Part shown: positions 1 through 7,668 of the stretch, in pieces
Numbering within the stretch: position 1 is the stretch's first letter
Layout: each line of letters opens with the position of its first letter
Source of the DNA: CAIKMD01 sp963729935
Lineage (GTDB): Bacteria > Pseudomonadota > Alphaproteobacteria > ATCC43930 > CGMCC-115725
DNA: 64,000 nucleotides
Assembly (NCBI GenBank): GCA_963729935.1
Contig: CAVSPW010000002.1
Span: forward strand, 186,001-250,000
Reading direction: 5' to 3'
Translations under genes and position numbers: made by a program
The notes under the pieces: generated by a model
Databases searched by the model: none
What the model saw: only the letters and a program-made list of their open reading frames with translations
What the model was told of the DNA's origin: nothing

Positions 1-437
1 GTGCCCGGGCCGACCCGGGTGAGTAACTCGTTTTCGCGCGCCGTCGTCATCGCGCCCCCCTCAGAGGCCTACCGCCCAGTCTCATGGCGAACTTATTCAG
101 CCGATATTCCCGGATGATGGGCAATAAAATATCTTAACATTGTCGCCGAATACGCGGAAGCCAAAACGCAACAACTGCCAGGCTTTGGGCATCGACCGCG
201 GCTCGGCGAGCAACGAACTCGGATATCCGGAGCGAGTCAGAGGCGGCCTTAGGTCTAACACCGTGACGTGTCCGCAAGTTGCCCATAAGCGGACGTTATA
301 GATTGCGGTCTTCAATGTCGGCGTTGTGCCACCGGCGGCGCTTGTAACGCTGTTTGAACTCGGCCATTGTTCCTTCCAGTCCAACGGCCATCGAGCGAGA
401 ACAGTCGCCACGGGGTTGGTAAAAGGGAAGTCTTCAC
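1..437. other. Non-coding stretch with degenerate repeat
   Basis: I see no protein-like reading frame here. The only recognisable content is one copy of a dispersed repeat at 227-330. A long open frame crosses the region on the minus strand but is rich in Arg/Ser, has no domain signature and runs into the opposite reading of the next gene, so I treat it as chance. The stretch 577-724 downstream is likewise empty, apart from a TGACCCCGACC fragment of the repeat family near 710. Confidence 0.5.
227..330 (-). repeat. Dispersed ~105-bp repeat, copy 1
   Basis: Read on the minus strand, this segment aligns base for base with 22994-23098 on the plus strand. About three quarters of positions match by eye, including a shared GAAGACCG core and CAACTTGC. 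Both translate to a similar peptide (TPTLKT...VRL...PPLT). It resembles the decayed intergenic repeats common in Bradyrhizobium-type genomes. Nothing suggests that the peptide is expressed. Confidence 0.6.
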
Positions 438-576
438 ATGAACTCGATCTACAAAAAACGCTCTGGCGGCTAGCGCCAGTGCTGCGATGCTCGCGTCCGT
501 CTGGTTCAGCCCAGGGGCACGGGCGGCAACGCTGGAGCAGCAGGTGGTAGGGGCGTGGGAAACGTGTCCGGGGTGA
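438..576 (+). pseudogene. Remnant of a secreted lipocalin-like protein
   Basis: A good Shine-Dalgarno sequence (AAAGGGAAG) precedes ATG 438. The start MNSIYK runs into a six-A tract. Dropping one A continues the frame as a classic signal peptide (about 25 residues of Ala/Leu/Val ending in ARAA) followed by TLEQQVVGAWE. That last motif resembles the first strand of small secreted lipocalin-like proteins (LxGxW). The frame stops shortly after at 574-576. As written the gene is broken twice, by the frameshift and by loss of everything after the first mature residues. The family call rests on one short motif and is tentative. Confidence 0.4.
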
Positions 577-724
577 ACAGGCTAACCCCCATGCTCTGTC
601 CTCCCTAGCCCGGCGAATCCATGCCGCTTTCAGACTAGTCCGGCTGCACAATTGCGATCTATGCTGAACCGCTTGGTACATTTTGACTCGGACCAGTCTT
701 ATCCGAGTGTGACCCCGACCGGTC

Positions 725-1999
725 TCAATCGTCACCCGATTTGTTGGCACCCGAGCGCGCCAATACGCTTTTTTGGATGTCGTCGAACTGGGAGTCAGAG
801 AGCGACCATTTGGTGATGGCCGCTTCGTCTTTGACCAAGCGAACCATCTCCGCAATCTGATCTTCAGTGGCGACGATCCCGCTCTTCTCAAGTTTGTCGG
901 CTACGATCGTCTTGCCGCAGCCGATCCCCAGAATGGCTTCGAGCCCATCGCCGCCCTTGCCGATGACGCGCGGCGCGAACGCGCTGTCCGCGAAAGGCCG
1001 TTCTGTCTCGGCTAGTTTCTTGTGGCGCCAAACGACTTGTCCGGATCCGGTCATAAACATGTTTTCTCCGACGATCGGCTTGTTCCGTGCGATGGGGTGC
1101 TTGGTCAATTCGGCTACGAGCTCGCAGGTCGACGCGATGTGCTTTAAGTCGATTCCGGTGGCCACGCCGAGGAGAAGCTCTAAAGCCATCGCGACCTCTT
1201 CGGTTGCGGCGTTGCCGACGCGCTCACCGATGTTGTTGACCGACGTGTGCACGACCTCGGCGCCGCCCACAACGGCGGCGATCATCATCGCCGTAGCCAA
1301 CCCGTAATCGTTATGACCATGGTGTTCGATCGGGGTTGTCGGTATCCAACTTTTCACTTTGCGCACGAGATAGACGACGGTCCATGGCAAAGCGAAACCC
1401 CGGGTGTCGCTGATGGCGATATGATCTGCGCCGCCCTCGAAAACAAAGGTTTTGAGGGCGCGTTCAAGGAAGTCGAGCGGCGCTCGATAGGTGTCGTACA
1501 CCTGCGCAATCACCGCGAGCCCGTTCTTTTTCGCGTAAGAGATCACGCGGGTTAGCTTGCCGATCGCGTCTGCTTCGCCAAGGCCATAGACTTTCTCATT
1601 GATCCACGGATTGATGCTTTGCGAGATGAGCACCCGGTCCGCGCCTGTCTCTAAGGCAATGTCGATATCCCGCTCGCTCACATGCACCAGGGGGATGATC
1701 TTGGCTTTGAGCTCGCCGCGGCGCTGCATATCCACCAGCTCCTTTGTCAACTCCTTTTCGGCCTCGGACATGTAGGCGCCGTTTTCGATGCTATAGACCC
1801 CGAGCCGGTCCAGCACTTTTGCCACCGTGATCTTTTCTTCTGGTCGCAGATAAACCCGCGGGCTCTGCATAGACTCGCGCAAAGTCACATCGTGGACGTG
1901 TACTCGGCGCGGCAAGGTGAATTGCCGTCGCACCTCATCGACGTGGTTGTAGGGACTGAGCCACCAATCGTCGGTGAGCCAGGGGGTGTCCTTCGTCAT
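725..1999 (-). CDS. DRE-TIM metallolyase (HMG-CoA lyase / isopropylmalate synthase-like)
   Basis: 424-residue TIM-barrel protein of the DRE-TIM superfamily (HMG-CoA lyase, isopropylmalate synthase, 4-hydroxy-2-oxovalerate aldolase). The N-terminal metal-binding strand reads HDVTLRES (residues 36-43), a variant of the usual DxTLRDG. The C-terminal HxH metal motif is present as HHGHNDYG (about residue 222). Such enzymes make or cleave C-C bonds next to a carbonyl with a divalent metal. A strong Shine-Dalgarno (GGAGGAG) precedes the ATG. It follows the crotonase-like gene by 83 bp on the same strand, so both probably form one operon and act in the same breakdown pathway. The true substrate cannot be read from sequence; the RD-to-RE change argues against a plain HMG-CoA lyase. 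Confidence 0.75.
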   Translation of the reverse strand: MTKDTPWLTDDWWLSPYNHVDEVRRQFTLPRRVHVHDVTLRESMQSPRVYLRPEEKITVAKVLDRLGVYSIENGAYMSEAEKELTKELVDMQRRGELKAKIIPLVHVSERDIDIALETGADRVLISQSINPWINEKVYGLGEADAIGKLTRVISYAKKNGLAVIAQVYDTYRAPLDFLERALKTFVFEGGADHIAISDTRGFALPWTVVYLVRKVKSWIPTTPIEHHGHNDYGLATAMMIAAVVGGAEVVHTSVNNIGERVGNAATEEVAMALELLLGVATGIDLKHIASTCELVAELTKHPIARNKPIVGENMFMTGSGQVVWRHKKLAETERPFADSAFAPRVIGKGGDGLEAILGIGCGKTIVADKLEKSGIVATEDQIAEMVRLVKDEAAITKWSLSDSQFDDIQKSVLARSGANKSGDD

Positions 2000-2082
2000 G
2001 GCCAGAGTCTCCTCCCGGGTAAAGGCCGACCGCCCATCGCTCTGCGCGCCGCCGCAGCCGCAATCAGGTCCTTGCTTACCGG

Positions 2083-2958
2083 CTAAGGCTTTTTCTTTTC
2101 CAAGAGTTCCTTCTCCATCCGCTTCTCGGCGTCGCTGAATTTTGAGCGCAACTTGTCGATCTCATGCCCCGCGTCCTGCAGGACATAACCGTACATCTCC
2201 GTGGCAACGTGTTGCTGATAGTCTTCAAATACTAAGCGCCGCATCGGTCTCTTCACCAGCAGGGAGGTAAGCCGCCGGGTCGATCTTGGCTGCCGCATGA
2301 TTTCTTCGCCGATCGCCCAGGCGCGGTTGATGAGTTGATCTCTTGATACAATCTCGTTAACCAGCCCGAGCTCGAGTGCCTGCTGGGCTGTCATTTCCGT
2401 CAGGGAGTAGAGAAGCGGAGCGGCTCGCTTGGTGCCAAGCAATGCTTGATACAAGAGCCCGATGCTGTCGCCGGGCACCATGCCGCCGGAAAAATGATGG
2501 TCGCGGATGACCACGTCTGGCGCACAGAGTGTGATATCGCAGAGGAAGCCGAAATTCATGTGCGACGGGCCAGGACCGTTGATGACACCGATCGTCGGCA
2601 CGTCGATACCGTAAATGAAGTTTTCGACCGACTTCAGTGGACGGCGCAGCCCGTCATAGCGGAGATCGGGGTCGCGGTTCTCGTCCCATTCCGCGAACGC
2701 CTTCCGGTCGTGCATGGCGAACCAGAAGTCTCCGGTCGCGGTCACGATGACAACCTCGTTTTCGAGATCACAGCCGATGGTGGCCCAGGCATCGATGAGC
2801 TGCCGGTGCATCCAGGGCGACCACTGGACCGGGCCGTTCTTCGTATGCATGCGGGCAAGCAAAATGCCGTTTCGGCGCTCCAAGACGAGGCATTCCTCGA
2901 ACCGCTCTTTGTATTCATCCAATCTCGGCATTGTAGGAAATTCGCGGACCTTGCTCAT
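2083..2958 (-). CDS. Crotonase-fold hydrolase resembling 6-oxocamphor hydrolase
   Basis: Enoyl-CoA hydratase/isomerase-fold protein of about 291 residues. The oxyanion-hole segment reads IGVINGPGPSHMNFGFLCD and the later segment HHFSGGMVPGDSIGLL closely follows the GIVPGDG stretch I remember from 6-oxocamphor hydrolase (OCH). OCH cleaves cyclic 1,3-diketones by a retro-Claisen reaction without CoA. The usual crotonase catalytic Glu pair is not obvious. The C-terminus is a charged helical tail. An ATG also exists at 2964, but AGGAG lies only 2 bp before it; the ATG at 2958 has 8-bp spacing and is preferred. First gene of an operon with the downstream lyase. An FNR-type box lies about 180 bp upstream. 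Hydrolysis of a cyclic beta-diketone is an inference. Confidence 0.7.
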   Translation of the reverse strand: MSKVREFPTMPRLDEYKERFEECLVLERRNGILLARMHTKNGPVQWSPWMHRQLIDAWATIGCDLENEVVIVTATGDFWFAMHDRKAFAEWDENRDPDLRYDGLRRPLKSVENFIYGIDVPTIGVINGPGPSHMNFGFLCDITLCAPDVVIRDHHFSGGMVPGDSIGLLYQALLGTKRAAPLLYSLTEMTAQQALELGLVNEIVSRDQLINRAWAIGEEIMRQPRSTRRLTSLLVKRPMRRLVFEDYQQHVATEMYGYVLQDAGHEIDKLRSKFSDAEKRMEKELLEKKKP

Positions 2959-3134
2959 GCGCATATCTCCTGCTCGCTACTTTCGCGACGCTCCGTGAGT
3001 TGGCTTTGTGCCAGAGCCGAGCCGCGTTTTGACTGCGCTAGAGACAATGCGATATTTCCTGTCCGCCCGCGCGCGCTCCCGGAACCTAGCGACCGACACG
3101 ACTTAGATGCTATCAAGCGCAACAAAGCGCGCGG

Positions 3135-3148
3135 TTGACTTAGATCAA
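3135..3148. promoter_or_regulatory. FNR/FixK-type box upstream of crotonase operon
   Basis: TTGACTTAGATCAA matches the TTGAY-N4-ATCAA palindrome bound by FNR/FixK/Anr-type regulators. It lies in the gap between the small molybdoenzyme subunit (stop 3304) and the minus-strand crotonase gene (start 2958). The spacing suits activation of the latter with a leader of roughly 140 bases. Confidence 0.6.
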
Positions 3149-3303
3149 TTCCCGAGGCTTCGTCCGGCGTGTGGCCGCTGAGCTTTCACGCACCGTCACG
3201 CCGAGAGCGAAAGGCGAATCGATCGCGCTCGCAGGCTGCGCAAGGGTGGAGCGAGCGTGAGTACGCGTCGAACGCTTTTCTGAGAGTTCCATCGAGAATG
3301 CTC

Positions 3304-4155
3304 TCAGGCGTTTTCCACTCGACCGAAGGCCTCGAGCACAATCGTGCCCAAATTCAGATCGTTGCCGGGAGGCAGCGTCTGCCAATGCGGTCGGCACCCC
3401 GAATGCTCAACCCGAAGCGCATATTCCACATCGTCCGCGAGTTCCTCAAAGGCGAAATCGCCATAGTTGTCCGTGCGCGTCACAAAAACTTCGCCCCCTC
3501 CGCTGAGCGACACTTGGATTCCCTCGGCGGGAAGCTCCAAGCTGTCTCCCAGAACGATCTCTCCAGCGACGAATCTTTTTGGCAGCCCGATGTAGCGAAC
3601 AGCCGGCTTCATGCCGTAATCGGGATGCAGAGCTTCGACCCCAGCCGTCGCACTGAGCTTCGCGACGCGGCTCGTGGAATCATTTAGGTCACCGAAGACG
3701 ATCGCTTGCGTTGGGCATACTTCCACGCAACGCGGCTCTTTCCAGCCATCGTTGAGGAGATGCGCGCAAAATGTGCATTTTTGCGGCATGTTCCGTGCTT
3801 CGTTCCAAAAGATAACCCCATGGGGACATGCGGAGACTATCTCAACCTTGCCGACCGACTTCTCGGGATCGAGGAGCACGATGCCGTCCTCGCGTTGATA
3901 TATGGCATCGCCGCCGGCAGCCATGCAGGGTGCCTCGTCGCAATGCAGGCAAGGAACGGGGATATACGATAGCCGCACCTTCGGGAACGAGCCGCGCTCA
4001 ACTTCTCGGACGTCGATCCACTTTTGTCCGCCTTGCGGCTGCGCGCTTGCGACCGGCAAGTGCTCGTTGCCGTCGTGCTCGTCGCGGCATGCCAGAAAGC
4101 AACTGTAGCAGCCGACGCAACGGCTGACATCGATCACCATCCCGTAGCGCTTCAT
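3304..4155 (-). CDS. Iron-sulfur small subunit of transhydroxylase / resorcinol hydroxylase-type molybdoenzyme
   Basis: 283 residues. Residues 1-170 form a polyferredoxin domain with twelve Cys in the pattern for three [4Fe-4S] clusters (CVGCYSCFLAC, CLHCDEAPC, ACPHG, CTFC, CVEVC). Residues about 205-275 form a beta-sandwich (Cna-B/carboxypeptidase-regulatory-like) domain with a T-x-NYGDFAFEEL motif. A three-cluster ferredoxin followed by such a sandwich is the layout I know from the beta subunit of pyrogallol-phloroglucinol transhydroxylase. It distinguishes this protein from NrfC/PsrB subunits, which carry four clusters and no sandwich. AAGGAG precedes the ATG. It lies 114 bp after the large subunit on the same strand. 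Its role is electron relay for the large subunit. No Tat signal is seen on either subunit, so the enzyme is probably cytoplasmic. Confidence 0.8.
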   Translation of the reverse strand: MKRYGMVIDVSRCVGCYSCFLACRDEHDGNEHLPVASAQPQGGQKWIDVREVERGSFPKVRLSYIPVPCLHCDEAPCMAAGGDAIYQREDGIVLLDPEKSVGKVEIVSACPHGVIFWNEARNMPQKCTFCAHLLNDGWKEPRCVEVCPTQAIVFGDLNDSTSRVAKLSATAGVEALHPDYGMKPAVRYIGLPKRFVAGEIVLGDSLELPAEGIQVSLSGGGEVFVTRTDNYGDFAFEELADDVEYALRVEHSGCRPHWQTLPPGNDLNLGTIVLEAFGRVENA

Positions 4156-4269
4156 CTGAAGCTCCTTAGCGCCTTGGCCCGAAGATCGAACGCGAGCCGG
4201 CCAAAGAAAATTAAGTCACATCACGAAGTCGGCATGTGATCATGAATCTCAAGCCGATCGAACCGTCCG

Positions 4270-6786
4270 CTAGACCGTCCATGTTGCAACGTCGATGAGA
4301 CACGAGTTCGCCGCCATGCCCGCCACATTCTTTGAGAGCATCCGGCCTGAGGTCAGCATCGCCACGCAACCACCGCGATCAACCGATCTCGGATTTCCGG
4401 GTTCAATCGGATCGTATTTCGCAGACGAGGCATAAGAATGCACCACGCCCGGCCTGATACGTCCGGTCACGACGGCAATGCATAAAACAGTGGCGCGATC
4501 GTTGAACAGCTTGATGATGTCGCCGCTGTTGATTCCACGCGCCGCTGCATCGATCGGGTGAATCCGCGCCGGCCACCAAGCATAGGCGTCCTTGTAAACG
4601 CGATGCGCCGGAATCTCATCGAGCCAAGCGGCATGCTTATCGTAGTGGGTATGAAAGCTGAAACGCGGATGCGGCGAGATCAGTTGTAGCGGATATTTTT
4701 TGACTGGTGCCGAGCGATGCCCCTCCCAACTTGCCTGGTATCGCGGCATCGGCGGGCGCTCGCCATCGTCGGGCGCCAACGCGGCCAAGCTTTGCGATAC
4801 GAACTCGATCTTGCCGCTGTACGTAGAGAGCTCGCTGCCCGCGTTAGACAGCCGCTTGGGATTGTCAGGATCCGGCGTGTCGCAACGGCGGCCTTCGGCG
4901 TACCAGCGCAGTGCCGGAGTCGAGCGGTAGTCCCCTGTTACGTTGATGATGTAGTAGCCCTTGCGATTGAATTCGTCCCAGGAAACGAATTTTGGCAGGT
5001 CGGAAATGTCGAAAAACTTTCGCGCCCAATCGATCTCCGAATTGCCTTCCGTGTAGACCTGCTCCAAACCGAGCTTTTGCGCCAACAGGGAAAAGATTTG
5101 ATAGTCGGATTTCGATTCCCACAGTGGTTCGATGCATTTCTTCATCCGTACGACGACGCGGAAATTGCAGCCGCTGCTGGCGCCCTTGGTCTGGCCGCCG
5201 GGTTCGGCCCACTCGCCGATGTCGTCACGTTCCAACTGCGTGCAGGCCGGCAGGATGATGTCGGCGAAGCTCGTTTCGGACGACCACCAGCAATCCTGGT
5301 TCACGACGAATTCGAGCTTGTCGCTTTGATACATGCGCGGCCATTTGGTCGTGTCGGTCATCGTTCCCACGAAGGAACCGCCATACCGGTAGAAAAGCTT
5401 GACCTCCGAGCAGCCGGGCATCGGATAGGTGAACGGCGTAAATTGCTGCTCGAGCGATCGATTGCAGAACCCCTCGCCCTTCCAGCTTACTGGCGGATCG
5501 AGAACTGCTTCCGGCAGGAGTAAGCGATAGAGGCGCTGCGGCACCGTGTTTTGAGGGATGAAGCGGGCAACCTGCGAATGCGCGATGCGACCGTCAGGGT
5601 CGCCGTAACCGGGGAACCGCACGTCGTTATTGCGGGGGCCGCCCATGGCCGTTCCCCAGATGCCGACTCCCGGCTTGCCGAGCCCCTGCATCGCCTGAAG
5701 CAGAACCATCAGCCGCGCCCATTCGGTGCCAAAGGCCTGCCGACAGGCGCCGCCTTCACCGCCGCGCGCTCCCGCGGCCAGCATCGTGCGCTTGTTGGCC
5801 CATTCCCGCGCGAGCGCGACAATGGTTCGTGCCGGCACATCCGTCTCGGCTGCAGCCCAGCCCGGCGTCTTGGGGACACCATCGCTGGTGCCGAGGACGT
5901 ACGCCGTGAACTCGTCAAATCCGACGGTGCGATCGGCAAGGTATTGTTTGTCGTACGTACCCTCGCTGATCCAGACATGGGCAATCGCAAGCGCCAAGGC
6001 CGCATCGGTGCCAGGGCGTGGGGCAATCCATTTGCCACCCATGGCAGCGGCCGTGTAGTTGTGGAACGGGTCGATGAAAATCATCTTCACGCCCTTTTCC
6101 TTGAGCCACTGCCGCCAGATCGCCGAGTCGTAACCGCTATAAACGCCACGCGTCGTATCCGGATCGCTTGACCAATAGACAATCATCTCGGTGTGCTTGA
6201 GCGCGTCTTCGAGCATGTCATAGGGCTCCGGCATACCGAGTCGCCAATAGAAGCCCCAGGCATGGGTTGCGCCCCAGTGCCAGCCCTCCCAACTATCGGG
6301 ATTGTCGAGGACCGGCGTGTAGCCGATCAGATTGAAAAAACGCTGAAAGGCGCTGATCTTGTAGCCGACGAGCCCCCAATTGTGATGCGAAGAGGCCATC
6401 GCCGAAACGGCGGAGGGCCCGTAGGTCGATTGCACGCGCTTGATCTCGCGCGCGACAATTTCAAGCGCCTCGTCCCAACTGATCTGCTCATAACCTGCTT
6501 TGCCGCGCGAGTGTGGGTTACGCGCACCCTCCGGATCAAAATTCACCCGTTTGAGCGGAAAGCGGATCCGGTCTTTCGAGTAGACCCGCGCGCGCTCGGC
6601 GAGGACGTAGGGCGAGACATTGAATTTCTTCGGGGGCGAGTAGGCTTGGCTTCCCGCCCTGATCGTCCAAGGCTGGAAATCCGCCTCTTCGGCAACCAGT
6701 GGCCGGACGCGCACGATCCTCCCGTCCTCGACGTAGACGCTGATTGGTCCGGCATTGGTACAGCTCGTAAAGACGTTGACGGACAC
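4270..6786 (-). CDS. Molybdopterin large subunit of transhydroxylase / resorcinol hydroxylase family
   Basis: About 838 residues, DMSO-reductase superfamily with bis-MGD cofactor. It lacks the N-terminal [4Fe-4S] Cys motif, as does the Pelobacter acidigallici pyrogallol-phloroglucinol transhydroxylase alpha subunit. Counting from the TTG at 6792, His136, Asp166, Ser167 and Tyr396 (in SSHHNWG, NPDSWEG and RFPGYG) sit exactly eight positions before the His144, Asp174, Ser175 (Mo ligand) and Tyr404 that I recall for that enzyme. The C-terminal domain carries the typical pterin-binding segment around RIHPIDAAARG. GTG 6786 has GAAAGG six bases upstream and is preferred over TTG 6792. Transhydroxylase moves OH between phenols; related RhLS and DbhLS hydroxylate resorcinol and dihydroxybenzoate without oxygen. 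Which phenol is used here is unknown. Confidence 0.8.
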   Translation of the reverse strand: MSVNVFTSCTNAGPISVYVEDGRIVRVRPLVAEEADFQPWTIRAGSQAYSPPKKFNVSPYVLAERARVYSKDRIRFPLKRVNFDPEGARNPHSRGKAGYEQISWDEALEIVAREIKRVQSTYGPSAVSAMASSHHNWGLVGYKISAFQRFFNLIGYTPVLDNPDSWEGWHWGATHAWGFYWRLGMPEPYDMLEDALKHTEMIVYWSSDPDTTRGVYSGYDSAIWRQWLKEKGVKMIFIDPFHNYTAAAMGGKWIAPRPGTDAALALAIAHVWISEGTYDKQYLADRTVGFDEFTAYVLGTSDGVPKTPGWAAAETDVPARTIVALAREWANKRTMLAAGARGGEGGACRQAFGTEWARLMVLLQAMQGLGKPGVGIWGTAMGGPRNNDVRFPGYGDPDGRIAHSQVARFIPQNTVPQRLYRLLLPEAVLDPPVSWKGEGFCNRSLEQQFTPFTYPMPGCSEVKLFYRYGGSFVGTMTDTTKWPRMYQSDKLEFVVNQDCWWSSETSFADIILPACTQLERDDIGEWAEPGGQTKGASSGCNFRVVVRMKKCIEPLWESKSDYQIFSLLAQKLGLEQVYTEGNSEIDWARKFFDISDLPKFVSWDEFNRKGYYIINVTGDYRSTPALRWYAEGRRCDTPDPDNPKRLSNAGSELSTYSGKIEFVSQSLAALAPDDGERPPMPRYQASWEGHRSAPVKKYPLQLISPHPRFSFHTHYDKHAAWLDEIPAHRVYKDAYAWWPARIHPIDAAARGINSGDIIKLFNDRATVLCIAVVTGRIRPGVVHSYASSAKYDPIEPGNPRSVDRGGCVAMLTSGRMLSKNVAGMAANSCLIDVATWTV

Positions 6787-7284
6787 GAGCAACCTTTCTC
6801 GCGGACTAATCCCTCCGCGTGCGGGTGAGGAGAGAAATCATGGAACCACCCAGCTGCGTGGCCGGAAGATTCTGGGTGATGCCAAGTTTTATCCGGGACG
6901 CGCGAGGCTCTCTGATGCAAGCGGGCAGCCGCGCGCTTTTTTGCGTAGGGCTCGCTGGGTCACGGCCGCGATGCCGCGACACGAACGCCCGGTCATCGAT
7001 CCGGCCCCGGCCACCTCCGTCGAAATTAGCGTTTCTTGCTGTGCTTCCACGAATGCCTGCCGGACATTTCCGCTCGCGCCGCCAGGCAACCGCGCCCGAA
7101 TGGTGTCTGCCGCTGATGTCACATCGGATCGGAATTGCATAGCCAGCCATGGCGTTTCTTCTTTATCCCCGATTTTGCGCAGAGCGCTCTCTGGGCCGTC
7201 TTGGTGCGAGCTGCCGCCGATTCCCGATTTGGCATCCCGGCGGGACAGCATTGTTATTTATCGTACCACGCTGGGCGGGCTTTG

Positions 7285-7298
7285 TTGAGTTAGATCAA
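7285..7298. promoter_or_regulatory. FNR/FixK-type box (TTGAG-TTAG-ATCAA)
   Basis: One mismatch from the FNR palindrome (G at position 5). It lies mid-gap, about 490 bp before the molybdoenzyme start on one side and about 370 bp before the ligase start on the other, so the target is uncertain. Confidence 0.45.
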
Positions 7299-7573
7299 GC
7301 CAGGCTCCTTGCTATTGAGTTCTGTGATTTGACCGTCGGTGAACTCACAAACTTGTCGACACACAATCAGGAGCTTCTTCCGCCGCGATGCAACAGAACG
7401 GCGAATGCAAAGATGGTTGGGATCGGCCAAGTGGGTCAGGCTCCGGCTTCGTGCGGCCTTTGTCCACTTCTCACTGGCGCGCGTGTCGCGAAAGGTTGAC
7501 AGATCGCGGTCGCTCCCAACCCTACCTGCCTGCCTGCCTGCGACTGCCGCGACAATTTATCGCGCCCTGCGTA

Positions 7574-7587
7574 TTGACCTAGATCAA
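7574..7587 (+). promoter_or_regulatory. FNR/FixK-type box of the CoA-ligase operon
   Basis: TTGACCTAGATCAA is a near-perfect FNR/FixK site. Its centre is 89 bp before the ATG at 7669. Activation from the usual -41.5 position would give a transcript starting near 7622 and a leader of about 47 bases. Confidence 0.65.
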
Positions 7588-7668
7588 GAGCCCGAAGGCG
7601 AGAGGGGCTCACTTAATTTAATAGGCGCGCTTGGTACCGCCCGACGAAGCGATGAAGACGGGGGGAAG

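Larger units (their letters stand above)
6793..7668. other. Long regulatory gap between divergent catabolic operons
   Basis: About 875 bp between the minus-strand molybdoenzyme genes and the plus-strand CoA-ligase operon. I find no convincing gene. Open frames in it are low-complexity and lack start signals. It holds two FNR-type boxes (7285-7298 and 7574-7587) and a short CCTG x4 tandem at 7525-7540. An open frame joined in phase to the ligase begins at 7339, but it lacks a ribosome site and its first 110 codons look non-coding. Confidence 0.5.

Noticed and set aside
97..891. 264-codon minus-strand open frame at the window start
   Set aside because: It overlaps the well-supported lyase gene, is Arg/Ser/Pro-rich without any domain and crosses a dispersed repeat; it is open only because the DNA is GC-rich.
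7525..7540. CCTG x4 tandem as a phase-variation repeat
   Set aside because: Only four units, upstream of the gene start and not in a coding frame; too short to support slippage control.
7339..7668. N-terminal extension of the CoA ligase by 110 codons
   Set aside because: It has no ribosome site and no similarity to ligases, and it would contain the FNR-type box of the operon's own promoter.
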